The notes: generated by a model from the letters alone, not told the origin. Counted from the stretch's first letter, positions 40,987-49,939 are shown. The stretch is 64,000 nucleotides of DNA from Rubellimicrobium rubrum (GCF_006152115.1 NZ_VDFU01000004.1:186001-250000), one strand, 5' to 3'. Made by a program: numbers and translations.

Positions 40987-42087
40987 CTAGAGCCGCCCTC
41001 CCGTGGCGGCGTCGAACAGGTTTGCCTTGCCCGGTGGAAAGGCGACCCGGACCTTCTGGCCTCCGGCCAGTCGCGCGGCCTGGCCTGGTTCCACCCGAAG
41101 CGAGAGCAGGCCATCGTCGAAGCGCAGGTAGCCGGTCGCGTCGGACCCCGTGCGCTCGGTGTGCGCCACAGGCAGGTCGAAGACGGCCGCGGCACCATTC
41201 ACCGGCGCGTCGGGCGGCCCGAAGTATTCCGGCCTGAGCCCCACGATGATCTCGGCTCCGTCCTGCGGCGCCCTGGCAAAGCCGTAGTCGGTCAGGACGA
41301 TCTCCTGTCCGTTGCCGAACCGGCCGGTCACCAGCCCATCACGCTTGGCGATTCGGGCCTTTTTCAGGTTCATGGCCGGCGAGCCGATGAAGCCCGCGAC
41401 AAAGAGGTTCGCGGGTCGTTCATAGATCTCGTCCGGGGTGCCGAACTGCTGGATCACGCCCCCGTTCATCACCGCGATCCTGGTGGCCATGGTCATGGCC
41501 TCGATCTGGTCATGGGTGACATAGACGACAGTCGGGTTCAGTTCCTCGTGGAGCCGCTTGATCTCGAGCCGCATCTCGGTTCGGAGCTTGGCGTCGAGAT
41601 TGGACAGCGGCTCGTCGAACAGCAGGACTTCGGCGTGCTTGACCAGCGCCCGTCCGATCGCCACCCGCTGCCGCTGGCCGCCTGAAAGCTGCGCGGGCTT
41701 GCGGTCCAGCAGCGGCTCGATCTGCAGGAGCTTCGCGGCCCAGGCGACGCGGCGGTCCATCTCCGGGGCGGGCAGCCGGGCCGACGCCAGCCCGAAACGC
41801 AGGTTCCCCCGAACGGTCTTTGTCGGATAGAGCGCGTAGGACTGGAACACCATGGCGAGGCCCCGATCCTTGGGGTCGAGGTCGGTGACATCCCGGTCGC
41901 CGATCAGGATGCGCCCGTCCGTCACGTCCGTCAGGCCCGCCAGCATGTTGAGAAGCGTGGTCTTGCCGCAGCCCGACGGCCCCAGGAGAACGAGGAAATC
42001 CCCATGATCGATGGACAGGTCGAGGTTCTTGAGGATGCTTACGGCGCCGTAGGTCTTGTGGATGCGTTCGAAGCTTACGCGGGGCAT
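40987..42087 (-). CDS. CUT1 ABC transporter ATP-binding protein (MalK/UgpC type)
   Basis: A 366-residue ATPase. Walker A GPSGCGKTT at 36-44, VFQSYALYPTKTVRGN, LSGGQRQRVAIGR, Walker B LLFDEPLSNLDAKLR, VYVTHDQIEAMT, and a C-terminal regulatory domain with VGLRPEYF. AAGGGA lies upstream of the ATG at 42087. It lies 4 bases after the MalG-type permease. Confidence 0.92.
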   Translation of the reverse strand: MPRVSFERIHKTYGAVSILKNLDLSIDHGDFLVLLGPSGCGKTTLLNMLAGLTDVTDGRILIGDRDVTDLDPKDRGLAMVFQSYALYPTKTVRGNLRFGLASARLPAPEMDRRVAWAAKLLQIEPLLDRKPAQLSGGQRQRVAIGRALVKHAEVLLFDEPLSNLDAKLRTEMRLEIKRLHEELNPTVVYVTHDQIEAMTMATRIAVMNGGVIQQFGTPDEIYERPANLFVAGFIGSPAMNLKKARIAKRDGLVTGRFGNGQEIVLTDYGFARAPQDGAEIIVGLRPEYFGPPDAPVNGAAAVFDLPVAHTERTGSDATGYLRFDDGLLSLRVEPGQAARLAGGQKVRVAFPPGKANLFDAATGGRL

Positions 42088-42091
42088 AAGG

Positions 42092-43015
42092 TTATCCCTT
42101 GATCGCGCCGGCGGTGATGCCAGCGACAAAGAACTTGCCGACGAGGAAGTAGATGAGGAGCGGCGGGATCGCGGTCAGGAGCGCCGCCGCCATGTCCACG
42201 TTGTAGGAGGCCGTGCCCGTGGACACCGTGACCATGTTGGCGAGGTTCACGGTCATCGGCTGCGTGTTGAAGCCGCCGAAGGTCACGCCGATCAGGTAGT
42301 CGTTCCAGATCGAGGTGAGCTGCAGGATGACCACGACGATCAGGATGTTGCCCGACATGGGCAGGATGATCTCGCCGAAGATGCGCCAGAAGGACCCCGA
42401 GTCCATGATCGCCGCCGACATGATCTCCTGGGGGATATCCTTGTAGTAGTTGCGGAAGATCAGCACGAGAACCGGCATCGCCAACACCGCGTGGACGACC
42501 GCCACGCCCCAGATCGTGCCGTAGACCCCGATGGAGCGTGTCATCGCGATCAGCGGATACATGATGATCTGGAAGGGCACGAAGGCGCACATGAACATCA
42601 GGAACAGGAAGGTTCCCGCCCAGCGCACGTCCCACAAGGCCAGCGCATAGCCCGTCACGATGGACAGGGCGACAGACAGCATAAGCGAGGGGACCAAGAT
42701 GAGGACCGAGTTCCAGAAACCGACCCGCAACCCGTTGCAGTTGATGCCCGAACAGGCCTCGAACCAGGCGAAACGCCACGCCTCCAGCGTCCAGGTCTGC
42801 GGCAAGGCGAAGATCTGGCCTTGCCGGATCTCGTCCATGGTCTTGAGCGAGGTCGTCAGCACGACATAAAGCGGCACGCAAAAGAAAAGCGCGCAGATCG
42901 TCAGGAAGACCAGAACGGCCACGGAGCGTCCGGTGATCCGCTTCTTGCGGCGGCGCACGATCGGACGTGAGTCGATGGTGGCGCCGATCGTGGCGGCCGA
43001 GGCGATGTCCGTCAT
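42092..43015 (-). CDS. CUT1 ABC transporter permease (MalG type)
   Basis: A 307-residue inner-membrane permease with six hydrophobic segments and the EAA-type loop MSAAIMDSGSFWRIFGEIILP. The region between the first two helices is longer than usual and contains two Cys (CSGINCNG) that would face the periplasm, possibly a disulfide loop. Start overlaps the upstream permease stop (ATGA). Confidence 0.9.
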   Translation of the reverse strand: MTDIASAATIGATIDSRPIVRRRKKRITGRSVAVLVFLTICALFFCVPLYVVLTTSLKTMDEIRQGQIFALPQTWTLEAWRFAWFEACSGINCNGLRVGFWNSVLILVPSLMLSVALSIVTGYALALWDVRWAGTFLFLMFMCAFVPFQIIMYPLIAMTRSIGVYGTIWGVAVVHAVLAMPVLVLIFRNYYKDIPQEIMSAAIMDSGSFWRIFGEIILPMSGNILIVVVILQLTSIWNDYLIGVTFGGFNTQPMTVNLANMVTVSTGTASYNVDMAAALLTAIPPLLIYFLVGKFFVAGITAGAIKG

Positions 43016-43902
43016 GCGGCGTTCCTCCGGCGGGCCTGCCAGGCCGTGAGCAGGACGAGGGGCAGGAAGACCACGGCCGTCAAGACCAGCATCATCACCG
43101 CCGCCGCGGAGGCATAGCCCAGGTTCTGCTTCTGAGCTAAAGCATTGATGACGAAGTAGGCCGGCACCCAGGTGGACTGCCCCGGCCCTCCGTTGGTCAT
43201 GGCGAGCACGATGTCGAAGGCCTTGATGACGCCGAGCGACAACAGGATCGCACAGGTCAGGAAGGTGAACTTCATCATCGGAATGATGATCTCGGTGTAA
43301 AGCCGCCAGAGACCCACGCCGTCGAGCCGCGCCGCGCTCCAGATCTCGCTATTGATCGACTTCAGCCCGGCGATCATCAGGGCCATGTAGAAGCCCGCGC
43401 TCTGCCAGACCGAGGCGAGAATGATCGCGTACATGGCCGTATCGCCCTGCGCGAGCCAGTTCAACGATACGCCCTCAAAGCCCCAGCGCTGCAGCGTCGC
43501 CTCCAGACCCATGTCCGGGTTCAGGATCCACCGCCATGCCACCCCGGTCACGATCAGCGACACGGCCAGCGGGTATAGGAAGACAGTGCGAAAGAAGCTT
43601 TCCCCCCGCTTCTCGCGGTCGATCATCGCCGCCAGGATGAAGCCGAATACGATGGCGAGCGCGCTGCCGATCCCAAGCGTGATCAGGTTCCAGAGCGCGA
43701 TCGTCCAGCCATCGTCATTGAAGAGCCTAGCGTATTGCCGCGACCACTCGGTCCAGTCGATCCCGTAATCCGGCACTCGGCGGGATCGGGTCAGCGACAG
43801 GGTGATGGTCCAAAGGATCGATCCGATGAATGCGACCATCGTCACCGCCAAGGCGGGTGACAGCGCAAGCTGCGGAGCGACCCGCGTCCAGCGGATCGAC
43901 AT
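43012..43902 (-). CDS. CUT1 ABC transporter permease (MalF type), first gene of an 11-gene operon
   Basis: A 296-residue inner-membrane permease with six hydrophobic segments and the EAA-type loop SAARLDGVGLWRLYTEIIIP. GGGAGG lies six bases before the ATG. The gene heads the minus-strand operon and is preceded by a leader hairpin and a LacI-type operator. Confidence 0.9.
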   Translation of the reverse strand: MSIRWTRVAPQLALSPALAVTMVAFIGSILWTITLSLTRSRRVPDYGIDWTEWSRQYARLFNDDGWTIALWNLITLGIGSALAIVFGFILAAMIDREKRGESFFRTVFLYPLAVSLIVTGVAWRWILNPDMGLEATLQRWGFEGVSLNWLAQGDTAMYAIILASVWQSAGFYMALMIAGLKSINSEIWSAARLDGVGLWRLYTEIIIPMMKFTFLTCAILLSLGVIKAFDIVLAMTNGGPGQSTWVPAYFVINALAQKQNLGYASAAAVMMLVLTAVVFLPLVLLTAWQARRRNAA

Positions 43903-43916
43903 CGGTGACCTCCCTT

Positions 43917-43938
43917 CCGAGCTCCTCCTCGAGCTCGG
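43917..43938 (-). promoter_or_regulatory. Leader hairpin before the permease ribosome-binding site
   Basis: CCGAGCTC and GAGCTCGG form a perfect 8-bp stem around a 6-base loop that reads GAGGAG in the mRNA (minus) sense. The true ribosome-binding site GGGAGG (43913-43908) follows directly. A second small stem GCCC/GGGC lies at 43944-43955. Confidence 0.5.
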
Positions 43939-43963
43939 GCGTGGCCCTTTTGGGCTGCTTGTG

Positions 43964-43973
43964 TTAACGTTAA
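43964..43973. promoter_or_regulatory. LacI-type operator
   Basis: TTAACGTTAA is a perfect palindrome with the central CG typical of LacI/PurR-family sites. It lies in the 132-base spacer between the divergent permease and AKR genes, 62 bases from each start. The LacI-family gene at 44965 is the obvious candidate regulator. Confidence 0.65.
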
Positions 43974-44034
43974 TACTGCCGTAGTTTCCAACCTGTCAAC
44001 AGAGAATTCCGAATGCGGAACGGGGAGAAATGTC

Positions 44035-44835
44035 ATGGACCTGCCACGGCTAGGCTTCGGCACTTATGGGCGGACCGGACCAGAGGGCAGAGACGCGATC
44101 CTGGCCGCCCTGGAGATCGGCTACCGACATCTCGACACCGCTCAGACCTACGACACCGAGCGCGAGGTGGGCGAGGCGGTCCGCCTGTCTGGCCTGCCAC
44201 GAGACGAGGTCTTCGTCACCACCAAGGTTTCGGAGGGGAATCTCGGTGAGGGCCAAGTCATCCCGTCGCTCGAACGCAGCTTGGAAGCATCAGGGCTCGA
44301 CCATGTCGACCTCGCCCTGATCCACTGGCCGGCCCGCAAAGGCGGACCGGCGCCCGAGGTCTACCTGCGCCAGCTGTCCGAAGCCAAGGCGCGCGGGCTT
44401 GCCCGGCAGATCGGCGTGTCGAACTTCACGATCGCCCTGATCGAGGAAGCCCGATCCATTCTTGGCGACGGCGTGATCCTCACAAACCAGGTCGAGCTCA
44501 ACCCGTGGTTCCGCAACCGCAAGCTCGCGGACCACTGCATGTCCCGAGGCATCGTCGTGACCTGCTACGAACCGCTCGCGCGCGGAAAGGTCGGCGCAGA
44601 CCCGGTCCTCCAAAGGATCGCCGCGCGGCACCGCGCCACCCCCGAGCAGGTCGCCCTCGCCTGGGAGCTGGCCCAAGGCTACGCCGTCATCCCGACGTCC
44701 CGAAACCCCGACCGCATTGCGCAGAACTTCGCGGCGCAGGACCTTGCCCTATCGTCCGACGAGCTGGCCGAGATCGACACTCTGGACCGTGGGATCCGAT
44801 CCATCGACCCCGACTGGGGCCCCGTCTGGGACTGA
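44035..44835 (+). CDS. Aldo/keto reductase
   Basis: A 266-residue AKR with tetrad D34, Y39, K64 and H97 and the segments QIGVSNFTI, VELNPWFRNRKLA and AVIPTSRNPDRI. It is divergent from the long minus-strand operon across the LacI operator. Strong similarity of pattern to the AKR at 30636 suggests paralogues. GGGGAG precedes the ATG. Confidence 0.9.
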   Translation: MDLPRLGFGTYGRTGPEGRDAILAALEIGYRHLDTAQTYDTEREVGEAVRLSGLPRDEVFVTTKVSEGNLGEGQVIPSLERSLEASGLDHVDLALIHWPARKGGPAPEVYLRQLSEAKARGLARQIGVSNFTIALIEEARSILGDGVILTNQVELNPWFRNRKLADHCMSRGIVVTCYEPLARGKVGADPVLQRIAARHRATPEQVALAWELAQGYAVIPTSRNPDRIAQNFAAQDLALSSDELAEIDTLDRGIRSIDPDWGPVWD

Positions 44836-44964
44836 GGCTTCGATGGCCAAGAGCGGCAGATCGCGTTACGTTTCCTGGACGTGCCAAGGGCGGGACGTTC
44901 AGGACGGCAATCCGTCCTCGCTGATGCCGCCGTCCAACGTCCAAGAGTCCGGAGGATCAACGGC

Positions 44965-45972
44965 ATGGCGCGATTGAAGGACATCGCTGAGCAGACCGGC
45001 CTCTCGGTCAACACTGTTTCCCTGGCTCTGCGGGACAGCCCCCGCATTCCCCCGGACACGCGCGAAAAGATCCGCCTTGCCGCTGCCGCGCTCGACTACA
45101 CGCCGAACTACTCGGCACGGGCCCTGGTCAGCCGCCAGACCAAGACGGTCGGTCTCTTGCTGACGGATATTACCAGCCCCCTTCTCACCCAGGTGGCGCG
45201 CTCGGTGGAGCAGGAGCTCAAAGATCTCGGCTATGTCACCTTGCTGGCAGCCTCGAACGGCGATCCGAAGGAGGAACTGCGAGCGCTCGCCACATTTCGG
45301 GCCCGGCAGGTCGACGGGATGCTGGTCTACCCTCACGATCACAGCCGTCTCGATCACCTGCGGCGCTTGCGTGTTGGTGGGACTCCGATGGTCCTCCTTG
45401 CCGGCAACTGTGAGGGCGACGTGGATGTCATCTGCCTGGACGAGCAGGCAGGAGCGCTGAGGGCCACGCGGCATCTGATCGAGGCCGGCCATCGTCGCAT
45501 CGGACTTGTCGATGGCGCCTATCTGCGTGGCAACCCAGCCAAGACCGAAGGCTATAAGGAGGCGTTGCGCGCGGCCGGGATCGAGCCGTCACCCAAGCTG
45601 GTCATCGACCCCGAAGGCCATTCCGTCGGCCATGGCCACAGAGCTTTCGCCCGACTCATGGCCTTGGCTGAGCCGCCCACTGCGGTGCTGACGGCCAATG
45701 ACCGACTGGCGCTAGGGGGCCTGCGCTGGTGCCAGGAGAAGGGCGTTGCTGTTCCGCATGACGTCGCCGTCTTCGGCTTCGACAACATCGAGTATGCCGA
45801 ATACGCCTCCGTCCCCCTTTCCAGCGTGGACTACCCTTCTGACGACCTCGCCCGCAAAGCGGTGGCCCGCCTCATCACGCTGATCAGCGACCGGGACCAG
45901 TCGCTGCTTCCGGAACTGGTCCGCATCCAACCCGAGCTTATCCTGCGCGAGAGCACAAGGTCCCGACCATGA
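44965..45972 (+). CDS. LacI-family transcriptional regulator
   Basis: A 335-residue regulator. The N-terminal helix-turn-helix reads LKDIAEQTGLSVNTVSLALRD with hinge RALVSRQTKTVGLLL; the periplasmic-binding-like domain follows, with AGHRRIGLVDG and VAVFGFDNIEYAEY. GGAGGAT lies eight bases before the ATG at 44965. It lies 129 bases after an AKR gene and probably represses both sides of the operator at 43964 until a sugar binds. Confidence 0.92.
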   Translation: MARLKDIAEQTGLSVNTVSLALRDSPRIPPDTREKIRLAAAALDYTPNYSARALVSRQTKTVGLLLTDITSPLLTQVARSVEQELKDLGYVTLLAASNGDPKEELRALATFRARQVDGMLVYPHDHSRLDHLRRLRVGGTPMVLLAGNCEGDVDVICLDEQAGALRATRHLIEAGHRRIGLVDGAYLRGNPAKTEGYKEALRAAGIEPSPKLVIDPEGHSVGHGHRAFARLMALAEPPTAVLTANDRLALGGLRWCQEKGVAVPHDVAVFGFDNIEYAEYASVPLSSVDYPSDDLARKAVARLITLISDRDQSLLPELVRIQPELILRESTRSRP

Positions 45973-46076
45973 GCACGATCACCGTCCTTTTCACGAATGC
46001 CCGCACAGGCCCTTCTCTGAGGGCCGAACCTGAACCAAGGCCCAACGCCGACGCTACGCCAGGCGCGCACCGATGA
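45969..46076 (+). CDS. Possible 35-residue protein coupled on both sides
   Basis: An open frame ATG to TGA encoding MSTITVLFTNARTGPSL and 18 more residues. Its start overlaps the LacI stop (ATGA) and its stop overlaps the SDR start (ATGA). The double overlap suggests translation is passed through it, but it matches no known domain and may be only a coupling device or a remnant. Confidence 0.35.
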   Translation: MSTITVLFTNARTGPSLRAEPEPRPNADATPGAHR

Positions 46077-46756
46077 CGGACAGGTCAGTCCAGTCGCCCC
46101 GGACTGCCCTGGTGACCGGCGCCAATCGGGGGCTGGGACGAGCAACGGCCGCTGCGCTCGCGGCAGAAGGCGTGAAGGTGTGGCTCGGTGTCCGCGACAG
46201 GGGGGCCGGTGAAGACCCCGCACGGGAGATCGGTCGCGGGGCGCGCGTCGTCACACTGGACCTCGACCGCCCCGACACGCTGGCGCATCTTCCCGAGGCC
46301 ACAGGGCCAGTGGACATCCTCGTCAACAATGCGGGCCTCGCCCATGTCACGCCGATGATCGAGGATCCGGAGGGGTTCGGCACACAGATGCGAGTGATGG
46401 TGCATTCCCCCTACGAGTTGATCCGGCTTTATGCACCCGGAATGGCCCAGCGTGGCTGGGGGCGCATCGTCAACGTGTCCTCCATGGCAGGGAGCTTCGG
46501 GGCTGGGCTTCCAGGCCCGAACGCTTACGGAGTCGCCAAGGCGTCACTCAATGCCCTCACCCTTGCGTTGTCGCGGCAACTGCCATCGTCGATCAAGATC
46601 AACGCGATGTGCCCGGGCTGGATGCGAACCCGCATGGGCCGTGACGACGCCGACGAGCCTGACCTTGCCGCGCGCTACATCCTTCACTTGGCGACCCTGC
46701 CGGAGAACGGACCCACGGGGGGCTTTTTCAAGGACGGCGAACCGCAACCCTGGTGA
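46073..46756 (+). CDS. Short-chain dehydrogenase/reductase
   Basis: A 227-residue SDR: TGANRGLG at 15-22, VNNAG near 84, SS in VNVSSMAGS, Y152 and K156 (YGVAK), CPGWMRT. It is shorter than usual at the C-terminus but ends in a typical NGPTGGFFKDG segment. It lies downstream of LacI, possibly translated by coupling through the 35-codon frame. Confidence 0.86.
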   Translation: MTDRSVQSPRTALVTGANRGLGRATAAALAAEGVKVWLGVRDRGAGEDPAREIGRGARVVTLDLDRPDTLAHLPEATGPVDILVNNAGLAHVTPMIEDPEGFGTQMRVMVHSPYELIRLYAPGMAQRGWGRIVNVSSMAGSFGAGLPGPNAYGVAKASLNALTLALSRQLPSSIKINAMCPGWMRTRMGRDDADEPDLAARYILHLATLPENGPTGGFFKDGEPQPW

Positions 46757-46883
46757 ACCGGGACGTCACATGAAAGCCTGGCCCTCCTGCTGATCTGGGC
46801 CAGTATCTTCCACGTTCACGCACGCGCAGCTTGGGTCGTCGTCCTTGGACGCTCGGGTTCCGCTGACCCCTATCGGAGACATC

Positions 46884-47813
46884 ATGAAGCAGATCGCCAT
46901 CCCCCGCACCGACCTTTCGGTGTCCCCGGTCATCCTGGGCCTGATGCGGATCGGAAAAATGTCCGACGCCGAGATCCGTGGCCTTGTCGGAGCGGCGCTC
47001 GACGCCGGGGTCAACATGATCGACCACGCTGACATCTATGGCGGCACGCGCCATCACTGCGAAGCCCGCTTTGGCGACGCGATGCAGCTGTCCCAGGCCG
47101 ACCGCGAGCGGATCGTCATCCAGACCAAGGCCGGCATTCGCGAAGGCTTCTTCGACTTCTCCGAGGAACATCTGCTGCGCTCCGTCGAGGAGTCGCTCAA
47201 GGCGCTGCGGACGGACTACATCGACGTGTTCCTGCTCCACCGTCCCGACGCGCTGGTGGAGCCCGAGGAGGTCGCTTTCGCCTTCGACAAGCTCCAGGCG
47301 TCGGGCAAGGTGCGCCAGTTCGGCGTGTCCAATCAGTCGCCCGGGCAGATCGAGTTGCTCAAGACTGCGGTGAAGCAGCCGCTGGTGGTGAACCAGGTCC
47401 AGCTCTCGATCACTCATGCGCCACTCGTTGCCGAGGGCATAGCGCTCAACATGGCCGGACTCGACCAGTCGATCGAACGCACGAGCGGCCTTCTGGACTG
47501 GTCGCGCAAGGAAGGGATGACCCTGCAGGCCTGGTCTCCGTTCCAGAAAGGCTTCTTCGACGGCGTCTTCGTCGGCGACCGCGAGAGCCATCCGGACCTG
47601 AACGATGCCTTGGACGAGATCGCGGCAACCCACCACGTCACGCCAACCGGGATTGCTGTAGCCTGGATCCTTCGCCACCCCGCGAACATGCAGGTGGTGC
47701 TAGGCACGACGAACCCCCAGCGCGTGCGGGACTGCGTTGCCGGCGCCGGGGTCGTGCTGTCCCGGCCCGAGTGGTACCGGCTCTTCCGCGCGGCCGGGCA
47801 CATCCTGCCGTAA
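46884..47813 (+). CDS. Aldo/keto reductase (YdhF-like)
   Basis: A 309-residue AKR with tetrad D47, Y52, K82 and H119; segments RTDLSVSPVILGLMRI, QFGVSNQSPGQIELL and NMQVVLGTTNPQRV fit the YdhF group. GGAG lies six bases before the ATG. It is the fourth gene of the AKR-LacI-SDR-AKR set, 127 bases after the SDR. Confidence 0.87.
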   Translation: MKQIAIPRTDLSVSPVILGLMRIGKMSDAEIRGLVGAALDAGVNMIDHADIYGGTRHHCEARFGDAMQLSQADRERIVIQTKAGIREGFFDFSEEHLLRSVEESLKALRTDYIDVFLLHRPDALVEPEEVAFAFDKLQASGKVRQFGVSNQSPGQIELLKTAVKQPLVVNQVQLSITHAPLVAEGIALNMAGLDQSIERTSGLLDWSRKEGMTLQAWSPFQKGFFDGVFVGDRESHPDLNDALDEIAATHHVTPTGIAVAWILRHPANMQVVLGTTNPQRVRDCVAGAGVVLSRPEWYRLFRAAGHILP

Positions 47814-48005
47814 CTTGTCACGCTGCATCGGAGCCACGCACCATGATCTTCCGTGCCGAGATCACCATCGTGATGCAGCAGGGGCGCGCCCTAGTCCCGC
47901 CCGCCTCAGATAAAGGCGTTGCCTTCGCTTCCGGCCTGGCAAACCGCGGACGGGCCAGAGGCGCTCGCACAGCCCCAGTGCCGTCGTGACACATTGGACG
48001 ACCCC

Positions 48006-48125
48006 GAACCTTCCGATCTGGTCGAGGCAGATGAGGGCGCATTCGAGGATCACCAAGGCTTAGTGGATGGCGGCGCGCCGTTGATAGCGGATCGCTAGGC
48101 GGCGGAAGCGGCAGAGCCAGGCGGC
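48006..48125 (-). mobile_element. Remnant of an IS5-type transposase (C-terminal end)
   Basis: On the minus strand the frame reads AAWLCRFRRLAIRYQRRAAIH, a TAA stop, then ALVILECALICLDQIGRF. The RFRRLAIRY.RRA.IH...L..LGCALIC pattern is the usual C-terminus of IS5-family DDE transposases. Only about 40 residues remain, with an internal stop, and it abuts the end of the epimerase gene. The rest of the 324-base gap (47814-48137) shows no gene; the terminal repeats were not identified. Confidence 0.65.
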
Positions 48126-48137
48126 TCGCCGCGACGA

Positions 48138-48974
48138 TCAGGACGCAGCGCCGGCGGGGTGGTGCCAGCCCAGGAGACGCCCGGCCTTGCTACTGTCGAA
48201 GAGGCTCTCGCACCCTTCGAGTGGACGGGAAAGCGGCACCTCCGGATAGAACCGGGCCACGGCCTCGGCCGTGGGCACCTCTAGCGTGGTGTCGGGGGCC
48301 ACCACCTGAAAGACCTCGTGGCCGCCGAACTCCGTCTCCAGCGCCAGGACGCAGGCGCGCGCGGCCTCGGTGTCGAGCGTGTAGGCCCAGAGCTCCCGGC
48401 GGCCGTCCGCAGCCTCTAGCGTGAACCGGCGAACGGCCGTGGCCCGGTCGGGCACCACCCAGTGCATCCGGAGGCTCGCCACCTGGAGGCCCGGAACGCG
48501 CTGGGCCAGCGCCTGCCCCTGCAGCTCGCAGATCCACTTGGAGAGCGCATAAGGGTCGTCCCCCCGGAACGGGTGTGTCTCGTCGATGGGGAAGCACTCG
48601 AAGCGATGATGAACCGAGTAGGCCAGGCCGATCGCGTTCACGCTGGAGCCCTGCACGATCCGCCGGATGCCGGCGGCGGTCGCGGCGTCCAGCGCGTTGT
48701 AGCTCCCTGTCACGTTGAGGTTGTGGACGTCGTGGGGGTGTCGCCCGCGCGGCGAGGGAATGGCCGCCATGTGGATGAGGGCGTCGCAGCCCCGGAAGGC
48801 AGCCAGGAGACCATCGCGGTCGGCCATCTCGAGGACCATGGCCTGCGCCACCTCGGGGGCGTCCTGCGGCGCCGGCTCACGGTCGATCACCACGACCTCC
48901 CAGCCCTGCGCCAGGGCCGCAGGCACGATGGCCCGCCCCACGCGGCCCCAGCCACCCGTTATCGCTACCCTCAT
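48138..48974 (-). CDS. NAD-dependent epimerase/dehydratase family protein (uronate dehydrogenase-like)
   Basis: A 278-residue extended-SDR protein. Cofactor motif TGGWGRVG at 6-13, catalytic YxxxK in DPYALSKW near 148, IVQGSSVNAIG region with Ser. Length and pattern resemble uronate dehydrogenase and related short epimerases that act on free sugars. It is transcribed on the minus strand 20 bases after the AraC gene, so both form one unit divergent from the thu-like operon. Confidence 0.85.
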   Translation of the reverse strand: MRVAITGGWGRVGRAIVPAALAQGWEVVVIDREPAPQDAPEVAQAMVLEMADRDGLLAAFRGCDALIHMAAIPSPRGRHPHDVHNLNVTGSYNALDAATAAGIRRIVQGSSVNAIGLAYSVHHRFECFPIDETHPFRGDDPYALSKWICELQGQALAQRVPGLQVASLRMHWVVPDRATAVRRFTLEAADGRRELWAYTLDTEAARACVLALETEFGGHEVFQVVAPDTTLEVPTAEAVARFYPEVPLSRPLEGCESLFDSSKAGRLLGWHHPAGAAS

Positions 48975-48994
48975 GCGTCCCTCCTTGCCGCTGC

Positions 48995-49924
48995 TCAGCG
49001 CCCTGCCGAGGGCAGGGGATGGACCAGTTCCATTCTCATGCTCCGCCGATACCGCATGGGGCTCCGTCCATGCACCTGGCGGAACACCCGGTAAAAGTGG
49101 CTCAGATCCTCCATGCCGCAGTCGAGCGCCACCTCCAGGATCGGCCGGTCGGTCTCAGCGAGCTGCCGGGCCGCCCATTCCATGCGAACGCCGTTGATCC
49201 AGGCCGACGGGGATTTCCCGAACAGCGAGCGGAACGTCCGCGCGACGTGCTCGTGGCTGCGCCCGGTAAGGCCGACAAGCGTCCTGACCCCACCCCGGAG
49301 GCGCTCGGGGCTGCGCATCTCGCGGCAGGCCGACACCAGCCAAGCCGGCGCTTCGGGCGGCACTTCGCGGGCCGCGCCGAACAGGCCCACCATGATCTGG
49401 AGAAGTGCGCATTCGACCCGCGCCAGTGTCGGCGCGCCTCCCTCCAGCGAGCGCTCTACGGCGCGTAGCGCCGCGAGCCCTGCGGCGTCCGCCCGCTCCA
49501 GGCGAGGCATTGCCTCGCCCGACCAGAAGAAGCGCCCCGCCATATCGTCGTAGCGCTGCTCGAGATGGCGCGCCGTCTCTGCCGCGAAGGCCACGTTGAC
49601 CATCCGGCAAGGCGGCTCGCGATCGTTCTGGAAGGCGTGCAGGTCCGGCGGCCGGATGAAAAGCACGCAGCCGGCCTCCAGCCGGTCCGCGCGGCCGTTG
49701 ATGAAATGGAGGCAGCTGCCGCTGTCGATCCAGCAGACCTCGAAGAACTCGTGGTCGTGGAGCGCGGCCGGTAGCCTGCGCTCGATGAAGGGACGGCTCA
49801 TGTAGAAGGCGTCCTGCGGCCCCATCTCGGAGGTCAGGCGAACCGTGAACTGCCTGGGGATATCAAATGCCGCCAATCCCGCGTCAATCCCTGCCAAGAC
49901 TGCAGGACCATGCTCCGCTACCAT
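48995..49924 (-). CDS. AraC-family transcriptional regulator
   Basis: A 309-residue regulator. N-terminal cupin-like sugar-sensing domain (HDHEFFEVCWIDSGSCLHFI, AGCVLFIRPPDLHAF) and C-terminal double helix-turn-helix (VGLTGRSHEHVARTFRSLFGKSPSAWI; ILEVALDCGMEDLSHFYRVFRQVHGRSP). The start is uncertain; ATG 49924 is chosen as the first one outside the divergent promoter, but it overlaps a TTGACA element, and a start at 49825 is possible. It likely activates the divergent thu-like transporter operon. Confidence 0.88.
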   Translation of the reverse strand: MVAEHGPAVLAGIDAGLAAFDIPRQFTVRLTSEMGPQDAFYMSRPFIERRLPAALHDHEFFEVCWIDSGSCLHFINGRADRLEAGCVLFIRPPDLHAFQNDREPPCRMVNVAFAAETARHLEQRYDDMAGRFFWSGEAMPRLERADAAGLAALRAVERSLEGGAPTLARVECALLQIMVGLFGAAREVPPEAPAWLVSACREMRSPERLRGGVRTLVGLTGRSHEHVARTFRSLFGKSPSAWINGVRMEWAARQLAETDRPILEVALDCGMEDLSHFYRVFRQVHGRSPMRYRRSMRMELVHPLPSAGR

Positions 49925-49939
49925 GTCAATAGGTGTCAA
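49924..49939. promoter_or_regulatory. Direct repeats TGTCAA, candidate AraC site
   Basis: TGTCAA at 49924-49929 and again at 49934-49939, exactly ten bases apart, one helical turn, as preferred by AraC-family half-sites. They lie about 80 bases before the binding-protein start. On the minus strand they read TTGACA and could also be promoter -35 elements. Confidence 0.45.

Noticed and set aside
47818-48056. Small frames in the gap after the YdhF-like AKR
   Set aside because: They have no ribosome-binding site and overlap the transposase remnant on the other strand.
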